A stretch of DNA of 64,000 nt from a virus, in the IMG/VR virus record IMGVR_UViG_3300028653_000014, positions 1-64,000 of that record; one strand, written 5' to 3'. Of this stretch, positions 29,267-36,651 are shown piece after piece (within the stretch, counting starts at the first letter, position 1; every line of letters starts with the position of its first letter). The translations under genes and the position numbers were made by a program. The notes under the pieces were generated by a model. The model was not told the DNA's origin. It was given only the letters and a program-made list of their open reading frames with translations, and did not search any database.

Positions 29267-29446
29267 TTACTCCCACCAGTGAAGCAGAAGCGCGGCCGTG
29301 ACGGCGACGAACCCGCCGTCGACCCAGGCGGCCTGATTCCCTGAATGGATCACCTCGTTGGTCGCGATCAGCAGCGCAACGACGAAACAGACGAGTGCTG
29401 AGAATACGGCCAGGAGGGACAGATTGTTGCGGCGTGTGACTGTCAT
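29267..29446 (-). CDS. Two-helix holin-like membrane protein, 59 residues
   Basis: Two apolar segments: LSLLAVFSALVCFVVALLIA and GGFVAVTAALLLHWW, separated by a polar loop with basic residues only at the N-terminus. This is the form of class II holins, and the endolysin-like gene is 250 bases downstream. ATGA overlap with the coiled-coil gene upstream. Its stop (TAA) is part of a degenerate copy of the dispersed inverted repeat. Confidence 0.6.
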   Translation of the reverse strand: MTVTRRNNLSLLAVFSALVCFVVALLIATNEVIHSGNQAAWVDGGFVAVTAALLLHWWE

Positions 29447-29952
29447 GTTGCTCCCTTCGGTAGGTCGGCGGCCCGTCTCCCGTGATTCGCACCTTCGCCC
29501 GAGAGCTTCGCCGCCAGTTCGGTCATCACAGCGGTCTGTGATTCGAGCAGAGTCCCGATCCGTGCGAACTGTTCGAGGTTCGCCTGATGGTGATCCTCGT
29601 TAAGCTTCGCCAGATCGGACAGGTCGGTGCGCGACTCCAACGTGACGATCCGTTCCCGGGCGGTCTGTGCGAGCGCCTCGGCTTTCGCGGCCTGCTGGTT
29701 CAGCCGATCCTTGTCCGCCATCAGATCCTCGATCCGGGCCTGGCGGCTGTTCGCGAGGTCCTCCCACGTCTCCGCGGCCTTCGTCGCCGTCGCGAGGTTC
29801 ACCTTCTGCTTCGACCCGTACCAGGCCGTCGCGATACCAGCGACGAGCAGCACGACCGCGGCGACCTCCTCGAACAGGCCGCCGGTCGAGATGACGGCTG
29901 CCAGCCAGCCGAAGGAGGCGATGGCGGTACCGATTAGTTCCTTTGGGTTCAT
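29443..29952 (-). CDS. Membrane protein with long coiled coil
   Basis: Begins with two apolar helices (ELIGTAIASFGWLAAVI and EEVAAVVLLVAGIATAWYG) followed by about 110 residues of heptad-rich sequence (DKDRLNQQAAKAEALAQTAR, EDHHQANLEQFARIGTLLES). Two ATGs are possible, at 29964 and 29952; I use the second. The layout recalls lysis regulators or spanin-like membrane proteins of actinophages. It stands between a further membrane protein and the holin-like gene. Confidence 0.6.
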   Translation of the reverse strand: MNPKELIGTAIASFGWLAAVISTGGLFEEVAAVVLLVAGIATAWYGSKQKVNLATATKAAETWEDLANSRQARIEDLMADKDRLNQQAAKAEALAQTARERIVTLESRTDLSDLAKLNEDHHQANLEQFARIGTLLESQTAVMTELAAKLSGEGANHGRRAADLPKGAT

Positions 29953-29969
29953 ACCGAAGATCATCGCCG

Positions 29970-30539
29970 CTACGGGCTGATTGTAGTCGGGGACGGGACC
30001 GGAACCGACTGCACGAAAACGGTCGTGATGCCGCCGCCCGGGGACGTGGTCGCCGGTTTGAGCGCCCGGTAGGTCGTGAAGACGAGCAGCAGAGCCACGA
30101 GGACAGCGGCGCCTGTCGCCGCGATCTGCATACCGGTACCCCAACTGCCGCGCCGGTCGGTCTTCGCCTCGGTCTGGTACTCCTCCCGCACCACCCCACG
30201 GCCGAGTGCCGCATCGACGCGTCCCTGCCACTCGTCACGCTTGTCTAGTTCGGCCTTACGTTGCGCCTCGTTCGCTGAATAGGTGTCCTGCGACACCGAG
30301 TTCTCAGACACTTTCGCGACACGGGCGTTCTCATGGTTCAGATCGCCGAGGTGCCGTTCGATGAAGAACCAGATCGTCGCCCCGATGACGGCCGCGAAAG
30401 CGAATCGTTCGTTGTTCAACTTCCGGTCAGCCCAGATTTTCTCGTTGAAGAACTCTTTGAGGCTGATGTCGGTGGCGGACGAGGAGCCGTAGGCAGGGGC
30501 AGTGGAACGACTCGCCCCGCCCCCATCGTCGACTGCCAT
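29970..30539 (-). CDS. Two-transmembrane coiled-coil protein, 189 residues
   Basis: A polar start, one membrane segment (FAAVIGATIWFFIERHL), a charged coiled coil, and a second segment (AATGAAVLVALLLVFTTYRA), then a Pro/Thr-rich tail. The pairing with the downstream coiled-coil membrane gene suggests a joint role at the cell envelope, perhaps in lysis timing. No known family. Confidence 0.6.
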   Translation of the reverse strand: MAVDDGGGASRSTAPAYGSSSATDISLKEFFNEKIWADRKLNNERFAFAAVIGATIWFFIERHLGDLNHENARVAKVSENSVSQDTYSANEAQRKAELDKRDEWQGRVDAALGRGVVREEYQTEAKTDRRGSWGTGMQIAATGAAVLVALLLVFTTYRALKPATTSPGGGITTVFVQSVPVPSPTTISP

Positions 30540-30551
30540 GACCGGAGGGTA

Positions 30552-30583
30552 CTACGGGTCTCGCGTCCTACGGGTCTCGCGTC
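30552..30583. repeat. Two tandem 16-bp direct repeats
   Basis: CTACGGGTCTCGCGTC occurs twice without a gap, in the 67-bp space before the coiled-coil membrane gene on the minus strand. Could be a regulator binding site or a simple duplication. Confidence 0.6.
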
Positions 30584-30606
30584 TTATTCGCTGCCACGTT
30601 GACTCG

Positions 30607-31437
30607 TTATGCTTGGGGAATCCTCGTCGCCATCACCGGCTCGGTGAAGTGATGATGGACCACCACCGTTGTCGCCCCGGAACTTCCGCCGGGCTGCTGA
30701 GTCGCGACGATCTTCACCGTTCCACCGTCAGGGTAGAGCCGATACCCGGGATAATTGCCGTACGCGACGACGGGGTTTGACCTCGCCGAGTCGAGCGTGT
30801 TAACAGGCCACTGCCAACGACCGACGCTCTGCGCGCTCAGCCCACCATTCGGCTCAAACTGCACACCACCCACGAATCCTTCCGGATCTTCGGTGTCGCC
30901 GACGACCAGGTAGAAGCCGGTGTCTGCCCATTCGACCGTCGTGTCGATGAGCACCCATTCGACGGCGCCGTTGGCGGGGACGGTGATCTCGGCAATGAAC
31001 ACGATCCCGAGTTGGACGTTCCCGTCGGCCGTCGGATCGGACAAAGACGCGACGTCGGTGTCGATGACGAGTGTGGTTCGATTGGTAGCCGGATCGTAGG
31101 TCGCGCTCGAATTGGCGTAGTTGCCGTCGTTGCCGGTCGAACCGGAGATAACGAATCCTGCCCCGTTCGGGACGAGCGCGAGCGGAACGGCGACGGCGGT
31201 CTGGTCGCCAACGACCTCCAAGGTCTGCGCGTCGAGATCGACCGCGACGATCGGGAGAAGTGCAGGCTGGAAGTCAGTGACGTTGATCTGGACGACCTCG
31301 TCAGTGGCCCCTCCGATCTGCGTCTCCGACCCATCCGGGTTCACCAACCAGACCGTCGCATCGGCCTTCTGGATTAGCCCAGGCTCCATCTCGTCCGTCT
31401 CGCGATTGCCCTTCAGGAACTGCTGGATCAGACTCAT
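30607..31437 (-). CDS. Virion-associated protein, probable tail component, 276 residues
   Basis: Beta-rich protein with many Thr, Val and Gly residues and no catalytic motif (VTDFQPALLPIVAVDLDAQT; VPLALVPNGAGFVISGSTGN; EITVPANGAVEWVLIDTTVEW). The His-rich end (TTVVVHHHFTEPV) is unusual. It lies at the end of the tail gene run, where fibre or tip accessory proteins are found. ATG start at 31437, three bases from the stop upstream. Confidence 0.55.
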   Translation of the reverse strand: MSLIQQFLKGNRETDEMEPGLIQKADATVWLVNPDGSETQIGGATDEVVQINVTDFQPALLPIVAVDLDAQTLEVVGDQTAVAVPLALVPNGAGFVISGSTGNDGNYANSSATYDPATNRTTLVIDTDVASLSDPTADGNVQLGIVFIAEITVPANGAVEWVLIDTTVEWADTGFYLVVGDTEDPEGFVGGVQFEPNGGLSAQSVGRWQWPVNTLDSARSNPVVAYGNYPGYRLYPDGGTVKIVATQQPGGSSGATTVVVHHHFTEPVMATRIPQA

Positions 31438-31440
31438 CAG

Positions 31441-31623
31441 CTACTCCAACTCCTGCGAGGTTTCCGCGGTCACGCCAGCGTTACCGGCCACAAGCACGAG
31501 GTTGCCAGCGGCAATCTGCCCCTGCATCCACCGATCCGCGAGTTGCTCCGCGCTGAGCGTCACGATGTCGCCCGGGTGGGCATCGCCGATGTTCACCGTC
31601 ACCCGGTAGTCGGCGTCGTCCAC
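31441..31623 (-). CDS. Small hypothetical protein, 60 residues
   Basis: A GTG start follows the tail gene upstream. Beta start (YRVTVNIGDAHPGDIVTLS) then a helix. The last 15 codons include an inverted repeat of the dispersed family, translated as Asn-Ala-Gly-Val-Thr. Longer starts overlap the tail gene and are noise. Confidence 0.5.
   Translation of the reverse strand: MDDADYRVTVNIGDAHPGDIVTLSAEQLADRWMQGQIAAGNLVLVAGNAGVTAETSQELE
31470..31483. promoter_or_regulatory. Operator-like inverted repeat, site 8
   Basis: TCACGCCAGCGTTA, with a CA centre, inside the coding end of the small gene. Confidence 0.5.
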
Positions 31624-31660
31624 GCGCGCTAATGCTACCGCGGCAGATGCAACGTCAGAT

Positions 31661-32758
31661 TCAATCCCTGGCGCGGAACATAAGGTCGAATACCGGAGTC
31701 GTAGGCGGCGGTGGAGGAGGGCACTCAGGCCCCGGCCCAGACGCAAGAGACATCGACCCGCCGACGGTATACGTCGACGCGATCCCCGCCCAGGAACCAG
31801 TAATATCCTGGCCGGTGATCGGTAGCCCGGACGCGACCTGCTCGGCGTAGACCATCGATGCGAGCATCCCGTCGCTGTTGCCGTCCCAGTCGTCGAACTC
31901 TTCCACCGTCGAGATAGCCCCTGACCCCCACGTCCAAACGCCAGAGGAGCCACCGTCGTAGTTGCCGTACGGGCCTGGGTTGCCAGGCGTCCAGATAGAC
32001 CCGTGGTTCGCATCGACAACGACGTAGGTGATTAGATCGGCGGGGCCGAGGATCTCATAGTCGGGATAGACAACCGTCGGCGTCATCTGAGGGTCGATAA
32101 TGAACGGAGGCCCGACAGTGCCGGTCGTATCGGGAGCGGCGTTCTCCGTACCTGAGTTGTAGCTCCATGTGGCGCCGCTCTGAGAGAGATCATCGGGGAT
32201 ATCGTGATATTCCCCGAACGGCCCCAAGTAGGAGGCGCCTCCAAACGCATCCTGTGCCCAACTGCTTAACGGCGTATCGACTGGCAACGATGGGTCTCGT
32301 TGCAATTGAACCCCCGTGTAGGCGACCGCGAAGAACCTGATCGCGGTCGGGCCGGGGAACTCTATTTCGAGGATCAGATTGTTCGACGTCGTGATGGGGT
32401 TGAGAACACAGCCGAGTTGATACTGGGCGTGACCGCCAACCGAACCGCCGAGGTTCGAGTAGCTGTCACCGAACTTCCCGAAGATGAGTGGGAACCCGTG
32501 GCTGGTGCCGTTGTACGGGTTCAGACCGTTCGAGAACATGCAGAACCCATAGAACGCGTCGGTTGCAGCATCGTCGGAGAAGCTATAGCCCTGGATCGTG
32601 TGACCGGGAGGGACGACTGCGACGTAACAAATCTGGATTAGCGTCGCGCCCGTAGTCGGGTCGGACCGCGGAATGTTCTGCGTGAACGGCACCGAGATCG
32701 TCGCCGCCCCACCGACGTGGCTACCGGAAGCGACGATACCTAGTGATGCGACAGTCAT
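31661..32758 (-). CDS. Tail-associated protein, paralogue A, 365 residues
   Basis: A Gly/Thr/Pro-rich beta protein, starting MTVASLGIVASGSHVGGAAT and ending in a Pro stretch and TPVFDLMFRARD. The start, the SDPTTGA segment near residue 33 and the FFAVAYTGVQL and closing motifs align with the next gene upstream, so the two arose by tandem duplication. Probably a tail-tip or fibre component. Stop overlaps nothing; TGATG-type junction with paralogue B. Confidence 0.6.
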   Translation of the reverse strand: MTVASLGIVASGSHVGGAATISVPFTQNIPRSDPTTGATLIQICYVAVVPPGHTIQGYSFSDDAATDAFYGFCMFSNGLNPYNGTSHGFPLIFGKFGDSYSNLGGSVGGHAQYQLGCVLNPITTSNNLILEIEFPGPTAIRFFAVAYTGVQLQRDPSLPVDTPLSSWAQDAFGGASYLGPFGEYHDIPDDLSQSGATWSYNSGTENAAPDTTGTVGPPFIIDPQMTPTVVYPDYEILGPADLITYVVVDANHGSIWTPGNPGPYGNYDGGSSGVWTWGSGAISTVEEFDDWDGNSDGMLASMVYAEQVASGLPITGQDITGSWAGIASTYTVGGSMSLASGPGPECPPPPPPTTPVFDLMFRARD

Positions 32759-33702
32759 CAGTCGAGGGCGCGGAAGCGATGATTGAAGACGGGGATGGCC
32801 TCGGGAGGCGGGATGTCAAGCCAGATCGGGCCGAGGCCTTCGAGCATCATGTAGCCGAATCCGAGGGCGGCGAGGTTCGTGTCTGCGGTCGACCAGGTGC
32901 CGTCGAGGTCGTCGTTGAACTCGATAGGCGATAGCGGCTTCTCGAAAACGCAGAGCGAGTAGGAGGGCGGCGTCGAGGGGCCGACGAGTCCGGTTGGCAT
33001 GTTGATCTGGGAGCCGATCTCCGTCCAGGTTCCATCGGCGGGTGTGAAGTCTCCAGGGTCGACCGTACAGAACGGCGAACTGGAAACGAAGTAAAGGCCG
33101 ATTGATCCCTGCTCGATCGACCAGTTCGGGTAGCCGATCGGGTACGGCTCGGTCAGCACAACACCGAAGGGCGTGCTCCCTCCCTGCGTCCATTCCCAGC
33201 TAACACCGTAGGCGGACGGGCCACCAATCGGGTTGCTCCCGACCAGTCCGCGCGGCCCTGGGATATGCCCCTCGTCGAACCAGACATTCGCGGGAAGGTC
33301 GGCCACCTGATAGGCGGGGTAGGGCTGGTTGTTGACCTGAACGCCCGTATAGGCGACAGCGATGCAGAACGAGTAGGTGACTGGCGACCCGGAAAAGGTG
33401 ATAGTGATCGTGTCGCTCGAAGCCGTGAGCGGGTTGAGGATCAGACCCATGAAGGTGCCGCCGACTTGGTACCACGGGTTCGTGCCCGCCGTGTAGAGAT
33501 GGGTCGAGTAGAAGGAATCGGTCGGGGCATCGTCGCTCGCAGACAGAGCGCTCTCGGGATCTATCTGGATGACATTGACAATCACGACCGATGCGCCGAG
33601 CGTCGGGTCGGAGCGTGGCACATCGACCATCACCGGGATGTCGATCGTCGAGCCGCCTGTACCAACCCCGGTTCCGATCACGCCGAGCGACGCGACAGCC
33701 AT
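32758..33702 (-). CDS. Tail-associated protein, paralogue B, 314 residues
   Basis: Shares with paralogue A the opening MAVASLGVIGTGVGTGGST, the RSDPTLGAS segment, the SFCIAVAYTGVQVNNQ strand and the ending IPVFNHRFRALD. The middle has diverged and the two carry different loops, as receptor-facing proteins do. Start at the ATG overlapping the upstream TGA. Confidence 0.6.
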   Translation of the reverse strand: MAVASLGVIGTGVGTGGSTIDIPVMVDVPRSDPTLGASVVIVNVIQIDPESALSASDDAPTDSFYSTHLYTAGTNPWYQVGGTFMGLILNPLTASSDTITITFSGSPVTYSFCIAVAYTGVQVNNQPYPAYQVADLPANVWFDEGHIPGPRGLVGSNPIGGPSAYGVSWEWTQGGSTPFGVVLTEPYPIGYPNWSIEQGSIGLYFVSSSPFCTVDPGDFTPADGTWTEIGSQINMPTGLVGPSTPPSYSLCVFEKPLSPIEFNDDLDGTWSTADTNLAALGFGYMMLEGLGPIWLDIPPPEAIPVFNHRFRALD

Positions 33703-34106
33703 CAGATAGCTCCCTGGGTGACATAGGTGACGGAGCCGTCGGTGCCGATGATGCACGTCCAGACACCGGAGCCGTCCGTCAGCGACCCCGTGATCGCCTG
33801 CGGATAAAGCGGTGCATACTCTGGCGGCAGAGTGAACACCACAGTGCCGTCGGAGCCACCAGTGAAAGCACCGCGAATGTGCGTCCAGTTGCTGAACCGT
33901 TTGAAGCTGACAGGTGCCTGACCGCTAAATACGTTCCCCCAGCCGTTCTCGAACGGCGGCGACTCCGGCGTCGTGTTCGCATCGCCTGGATAGGTTCCGA
34001 CGTAGATCCACGGGCTTGACCCGTCCGAACGTTCGACCGCGGTCAAACGGGCGTTGTGCTGCTTCAACGCCAGATCGACCGATAGTTGATTGACGGAGGA
34101 CGTCAA
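33702..34106 (-). CDS. Tail fibre-like protein, 134 residues, TTG start
   Basis: An N-terminal helix (NQLSVDLALKQHNARLTAVE) then a compact beta domain (FSNWTHIRGAFTGGSDGTVV, LPPEYAPLYPQAITGSL, CIIGTDGSVTYVT). This resembles the C-terminal head domains of phage tail fibres and upper collar proteins that carry 'LPxGYRP' loops. The TTG start overlaps the stop of the large tail protein upstream. Confidence 0.6.
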   Translation of the reverse strand: MTSSVNQLSVDLALKQHNARLTAVERSDGSSPWIYVGTYPGDANTTPESPPFENGWGNVFSGQAPVSFKRFSNWTHIRGAFTGGSDGTVVFTLPPEYAPLYPQAITGSLTDGSGVWTCIIGTDGSVTYVTQGAI

Positions 34107-35707
34107 CAGGTACCCGCCGTGTCAATCGCCGTGATGGAGATCGTGAACCCCGTGCCGCTGCCCGGAGATGAGCCGCCTGTCTCCGTCGTTATGCCTGACC
34201 CTGGCGGATCGCCGTCGCCAACCGCATAACCGGACCCGGCGTCGGTGATCGTGTACGTCACGACCGCGCCGCCGCTCACGGAGTCGACGATGTAGGTGGC
34301 CTCCTGGTTCCCTGTGTCGATGAACCCCGTATCCCCGATCACGTACCCGGTGCCACCGTCGACAAGTTCGGTTGTGACGATAGCCCCGACCTGCCGCCAG
34401 TCCGGCGACGTCACCAGCCCGACGATCTCCTCGATCCCGTCGTCGGTGATCTGCACCGGGATCGTCTGCACCCGCTGGAACCCAGCCGCCGTCACACGGA
34501 GTTTGTTCGGCGCGTAGACCGGCGCCCGGTCGCCGATGTTGTAGTCGAGCAGCGGGATAGGTGACCGTTCCGGGATCGGGTCCATCGTCAGCGTCCGCTT
34601 CCCCTGCTTCCCCAACGTCAGCGCCTGCTGGAGCAGTTGAAGGATCGCCGCCGGGTTTATCAGGTCCGTCTGGTTCGGCTGGAACTGCGTCGACCAGTAA
34701 GGCCCGAACGTGTCGATGCTCGCGTCCGACGGGATCAGCGGGCCGAGCAACGGTGTCGGAACGTTGCCACCAGCACCGCCGAAGTACAAACCGAGATTCA
34801 GGAACCCGCCAGGGGTCGCGTCGTGCATCCGGTCGATCCTTTTCAGATTCCGCCGGAGCATCGCCCATGAGAAGATCGAGTTCGGCCGCTCGCACCCGGC
34901 CAGGTTGTAGATCGACAGTTCATGCGTGTAGCCAGGCCGGTTGACCGGGTCGTAGATCGGGGTGAGCACGATGTCGCAGTTGCCCGCGTCGCACAGTTGC
35001 GTCCAGGTGTCCGCGACCGTGTTGCCGGAGGTGAGCGTCAGATCGATCACCGGGGTGATCTCCAACGTTCCCTGGTAGAACGACGTGCCGCCCCAGTCCT
35101 GATACTGGTCTCCCTCACCGCTCCGTGAGCCGTCCCCGGCGTCGATGAACGAACCGTTCCCTCCGGTGCCTGGCGGGCCGACGAAAGACGGTGTTGGCCC
35201 CCACTGTCCGGCGGCTATCGCGTCGAGGGCAGCCTTGTAGACGGTGAGCGCCCAGTAGGTGCCGTTGTACGGCCCCAGGAAGTTGTAACCCTGCGGCCCC
35301 GGCAAACCACCGGAAGCCCACACGGGCCACGCCGCCATCAGCGCCCACGGGTCGAACGCAGTGAAGTTCGTCAACGGGATGTCCGTGTCGGCCTCGTCCT
35401 CCGGCTGCATCAGAATCCCGGCGCCGCGGCACACCCACGGGTCCTGCGGCGTCGACCCGATCGGGGCCGGTGCCTCACGGCGGAACGCGTACACGAGTCG
35501 GTTCGTCTGCGCGACCAGAGGGTAGCCGTCCGTGAACAGCAGATTCACCCGAGGGTCGTCCGGGTACACCGACGCGGCTATCTGGGCTGGCTGGTCGAGG
35601 TTGAACGTCAGCGTACGATTCGTCAGCAGGCCATCCGCCCACGTCGTCGTGACCGTGTTCAGGTCAGTGAAGATGAACCGCCACGGCAAACCTACGTACT
35701 GCGCCAT
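34103..35707 (-). CDS. Siphovirus tail tip protein with C-terminal Gly-Tyr repeats, 534 residues
   Basis: The first 370 residues look like actinophage Gp37-type tail proteins (FTDLNTVTTTWADGLLTNRT; PDDPRVNLLFTDGYPLVAQT; VYAPNKLRVTAAGFQRVQT). The last 110 carry two units of the virion repeat GGTGYVIGDTGF and GSGYAVGDGDPPG with the YTITDAG strand, as found in many phage structural proteins. It follows the distal tail protein and precedes the fibre-like genes, so it likely forms the tip or its adaptor. Confidence 0.65.
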   Translation of the reverse strand: MAQYVGLPWRFIFTDLNTVTTTWADGLLTNRTLTFNLDQPAQIAASVYPDDPRVNLLFTDGYPLVAQTNRLVYAFRREAPAPIGSTPQDPWVCRGAGILMQPEDEADTDIPLTNFTAFDPWALMAAWPVWASGGLPGPQGYNFLGPYNGTYWALTVYKAALDAIAAGQWGPTPSFVGPPGTGGNGSFIDAGDGSRSGEGDQYQDWGGTSFYQGTLEITPVIDLTLTSGNTVADTWTQLCDAGNCDIVLTPIYDPVNRPGYTHELSIYNLAGCERPNSIFSWAMLRRNLKRIDRMHDATPGGFLNLGLYFGGAGGNVPTPLLGPLIPSDASIDTFGPYWSTQFQPNQTDLINPAAILQLLQQALTLGKQGKRTLTMDPIPERSPIPLLDYNIGDRAPVYAPNKLRVTAAGFQRVQTIPVQITDDGIEEIVGLVTSPDWRQVGAIVTTELVDGGTGYVIGDTGFIDTGNQEATYIVDSVSGGAVVTYTITDAGSGYAVGDGDPPGSGITTETGGSSPGSGTGFTISITAIDTAGTC

Positions 35708-35720
35708 CAGGTGATCCCGG

Positions 35721-35734
35721 TCACGCGCGCGTTA
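35721..35734. promoter_or_regulatory. Operator-like inverted repeat, site 9
   Basis: TCACGCGCGCGTTA, in the 30-bp gap between two tail genes of the same strand, just after the stop of the upstream one. Confidence 0.65.
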
Positions 35735-35737
35735 CCG

Positions 35738-36649
35738 CTACGCGTAGGCGTTGTTGTAGAGGACGGTCGCTGACGCGCCGACGATCTCGACGTGCGACCC
35801 GCCGGGAGCGATCTGGAAGAAGTCCGTCGCGGTCGCCGTCAGAGACGCGCCCAAATCGGTGGAGGAGCCGTCCAGGTAGACGGTGCCGTCGAAGAAGTTG
35901 ATCTCCGCGTAGTGACCGCCAGCGATGGCGGTGCCGTCGTAGACGACCTGCTCCCCCGTGTCGGTGTCCGTGATCGTGAATGACGAGGTCGCCCCAGCCA
36001 CCCGAATCACGGGAAACACTGGCGCGTCACCCGCGTTCGGGAGGAGCACCGGCCCCCCACCGTCAGTCAGCGCGGACGGGGTGTTCTCCGTCCCGTCGAT
36101 CGCGTACGGGAACGGCGACTCGACCTGGAACGTCACATACGTGAAGTCGTCGTCGCCCGTACCGCCGACTACCGGGTCGATCCACGCAAGCGTCTGGATC
36201 GCCTGCAGGAGCCGTGAGTCGCCCAGACCGGTCGGGAACCAGATGAGCCTCTGGGACGTGTTCGGCGTGGCAGACGCCGTCAGGAGCGCTTGCAGGTGCA
36301 GGATCAGATGCTCGTGCATCAGCCGCAGGTCCGAGTTGCACGCCGGGACCACCTGCCCGCCGCCGTCCACGGTCGCCGGGTAGATGCCGTCCTCGCTGAT
36401 CGCGTAGCGAACCTTGATCGTCGCGCCCAGCCCCGACGTGAACCTCGGATGCAGCACCGAACCGTCCTGTTGCGAGATGTTGTCGGCCGTCACCCGCATC
36501 GTCGGCACGATCTTGTACCCGTCAGGCTCGATCAGGAAGACCGCGTTGTCGACGCCGCCCGATGATCCCGCCGTGAGCACCTCGTTGAAGGTGAGACTGC
36601 CGAGCGGCGACATCAGCACGTGCGGGACGGCGAACTCAAGATTCGGCAT
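35738..36649 (-). CDS. Distal tail (Dit-like) protein, 303 residues
   Basis: Directly follows the tape measure gene, where siphoviruses place the distal tail protein. A beta-rich body (DGYKIVPTMRVTADNISQQD; VRYAISEDGIYPATVDGGG) and a C-terminal galectin-like part (FPVIRVAGATSSFTITDTDT; INFFDGTVYLDGSSTDLGAS) support this. It would link the tail tube to the tip. The ATG is two bases after the tape measure stop, in which a half-site of the inverted repeat (TAACGCGT) is embedded. Confidence 0.65.
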   Translation of the reverse strand: MPNLEFAVPHVLMSPLGSLTFNEVLTAGSSGGVDNAVFLIEPDGYKIVPTMRVTADNISQQDGSVLHPRFTSGLGATIKVRYAISEDGIYPATVDGGGQVVPACNSDLRLMHEHLILHLQALLTASATPNTSQRLIWFPTGLGDSRLLQAIQTLAWIDPVVGGTGDDDFTYVTFQVESPFPYAIDGTENTPSALTDGGGPVLLPNAGDAPVFPVIRVAGATSSFTITDTDTGEQVVYDGTAIAGGHYAEINFFDGTVYLDGSSTDLGASLTATATDFFQIAPGGSHVEIVGASATVLYNNAYA

Positions 36650-36651
36650 GG

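Noticed and set aside
29256-29269. TCAGAGGTGCGTTA at the stop of the holin-like gene
   Set aside because: Only one half-site fits (two mismatches in the other); noted as a possible decayed copy but not counted.
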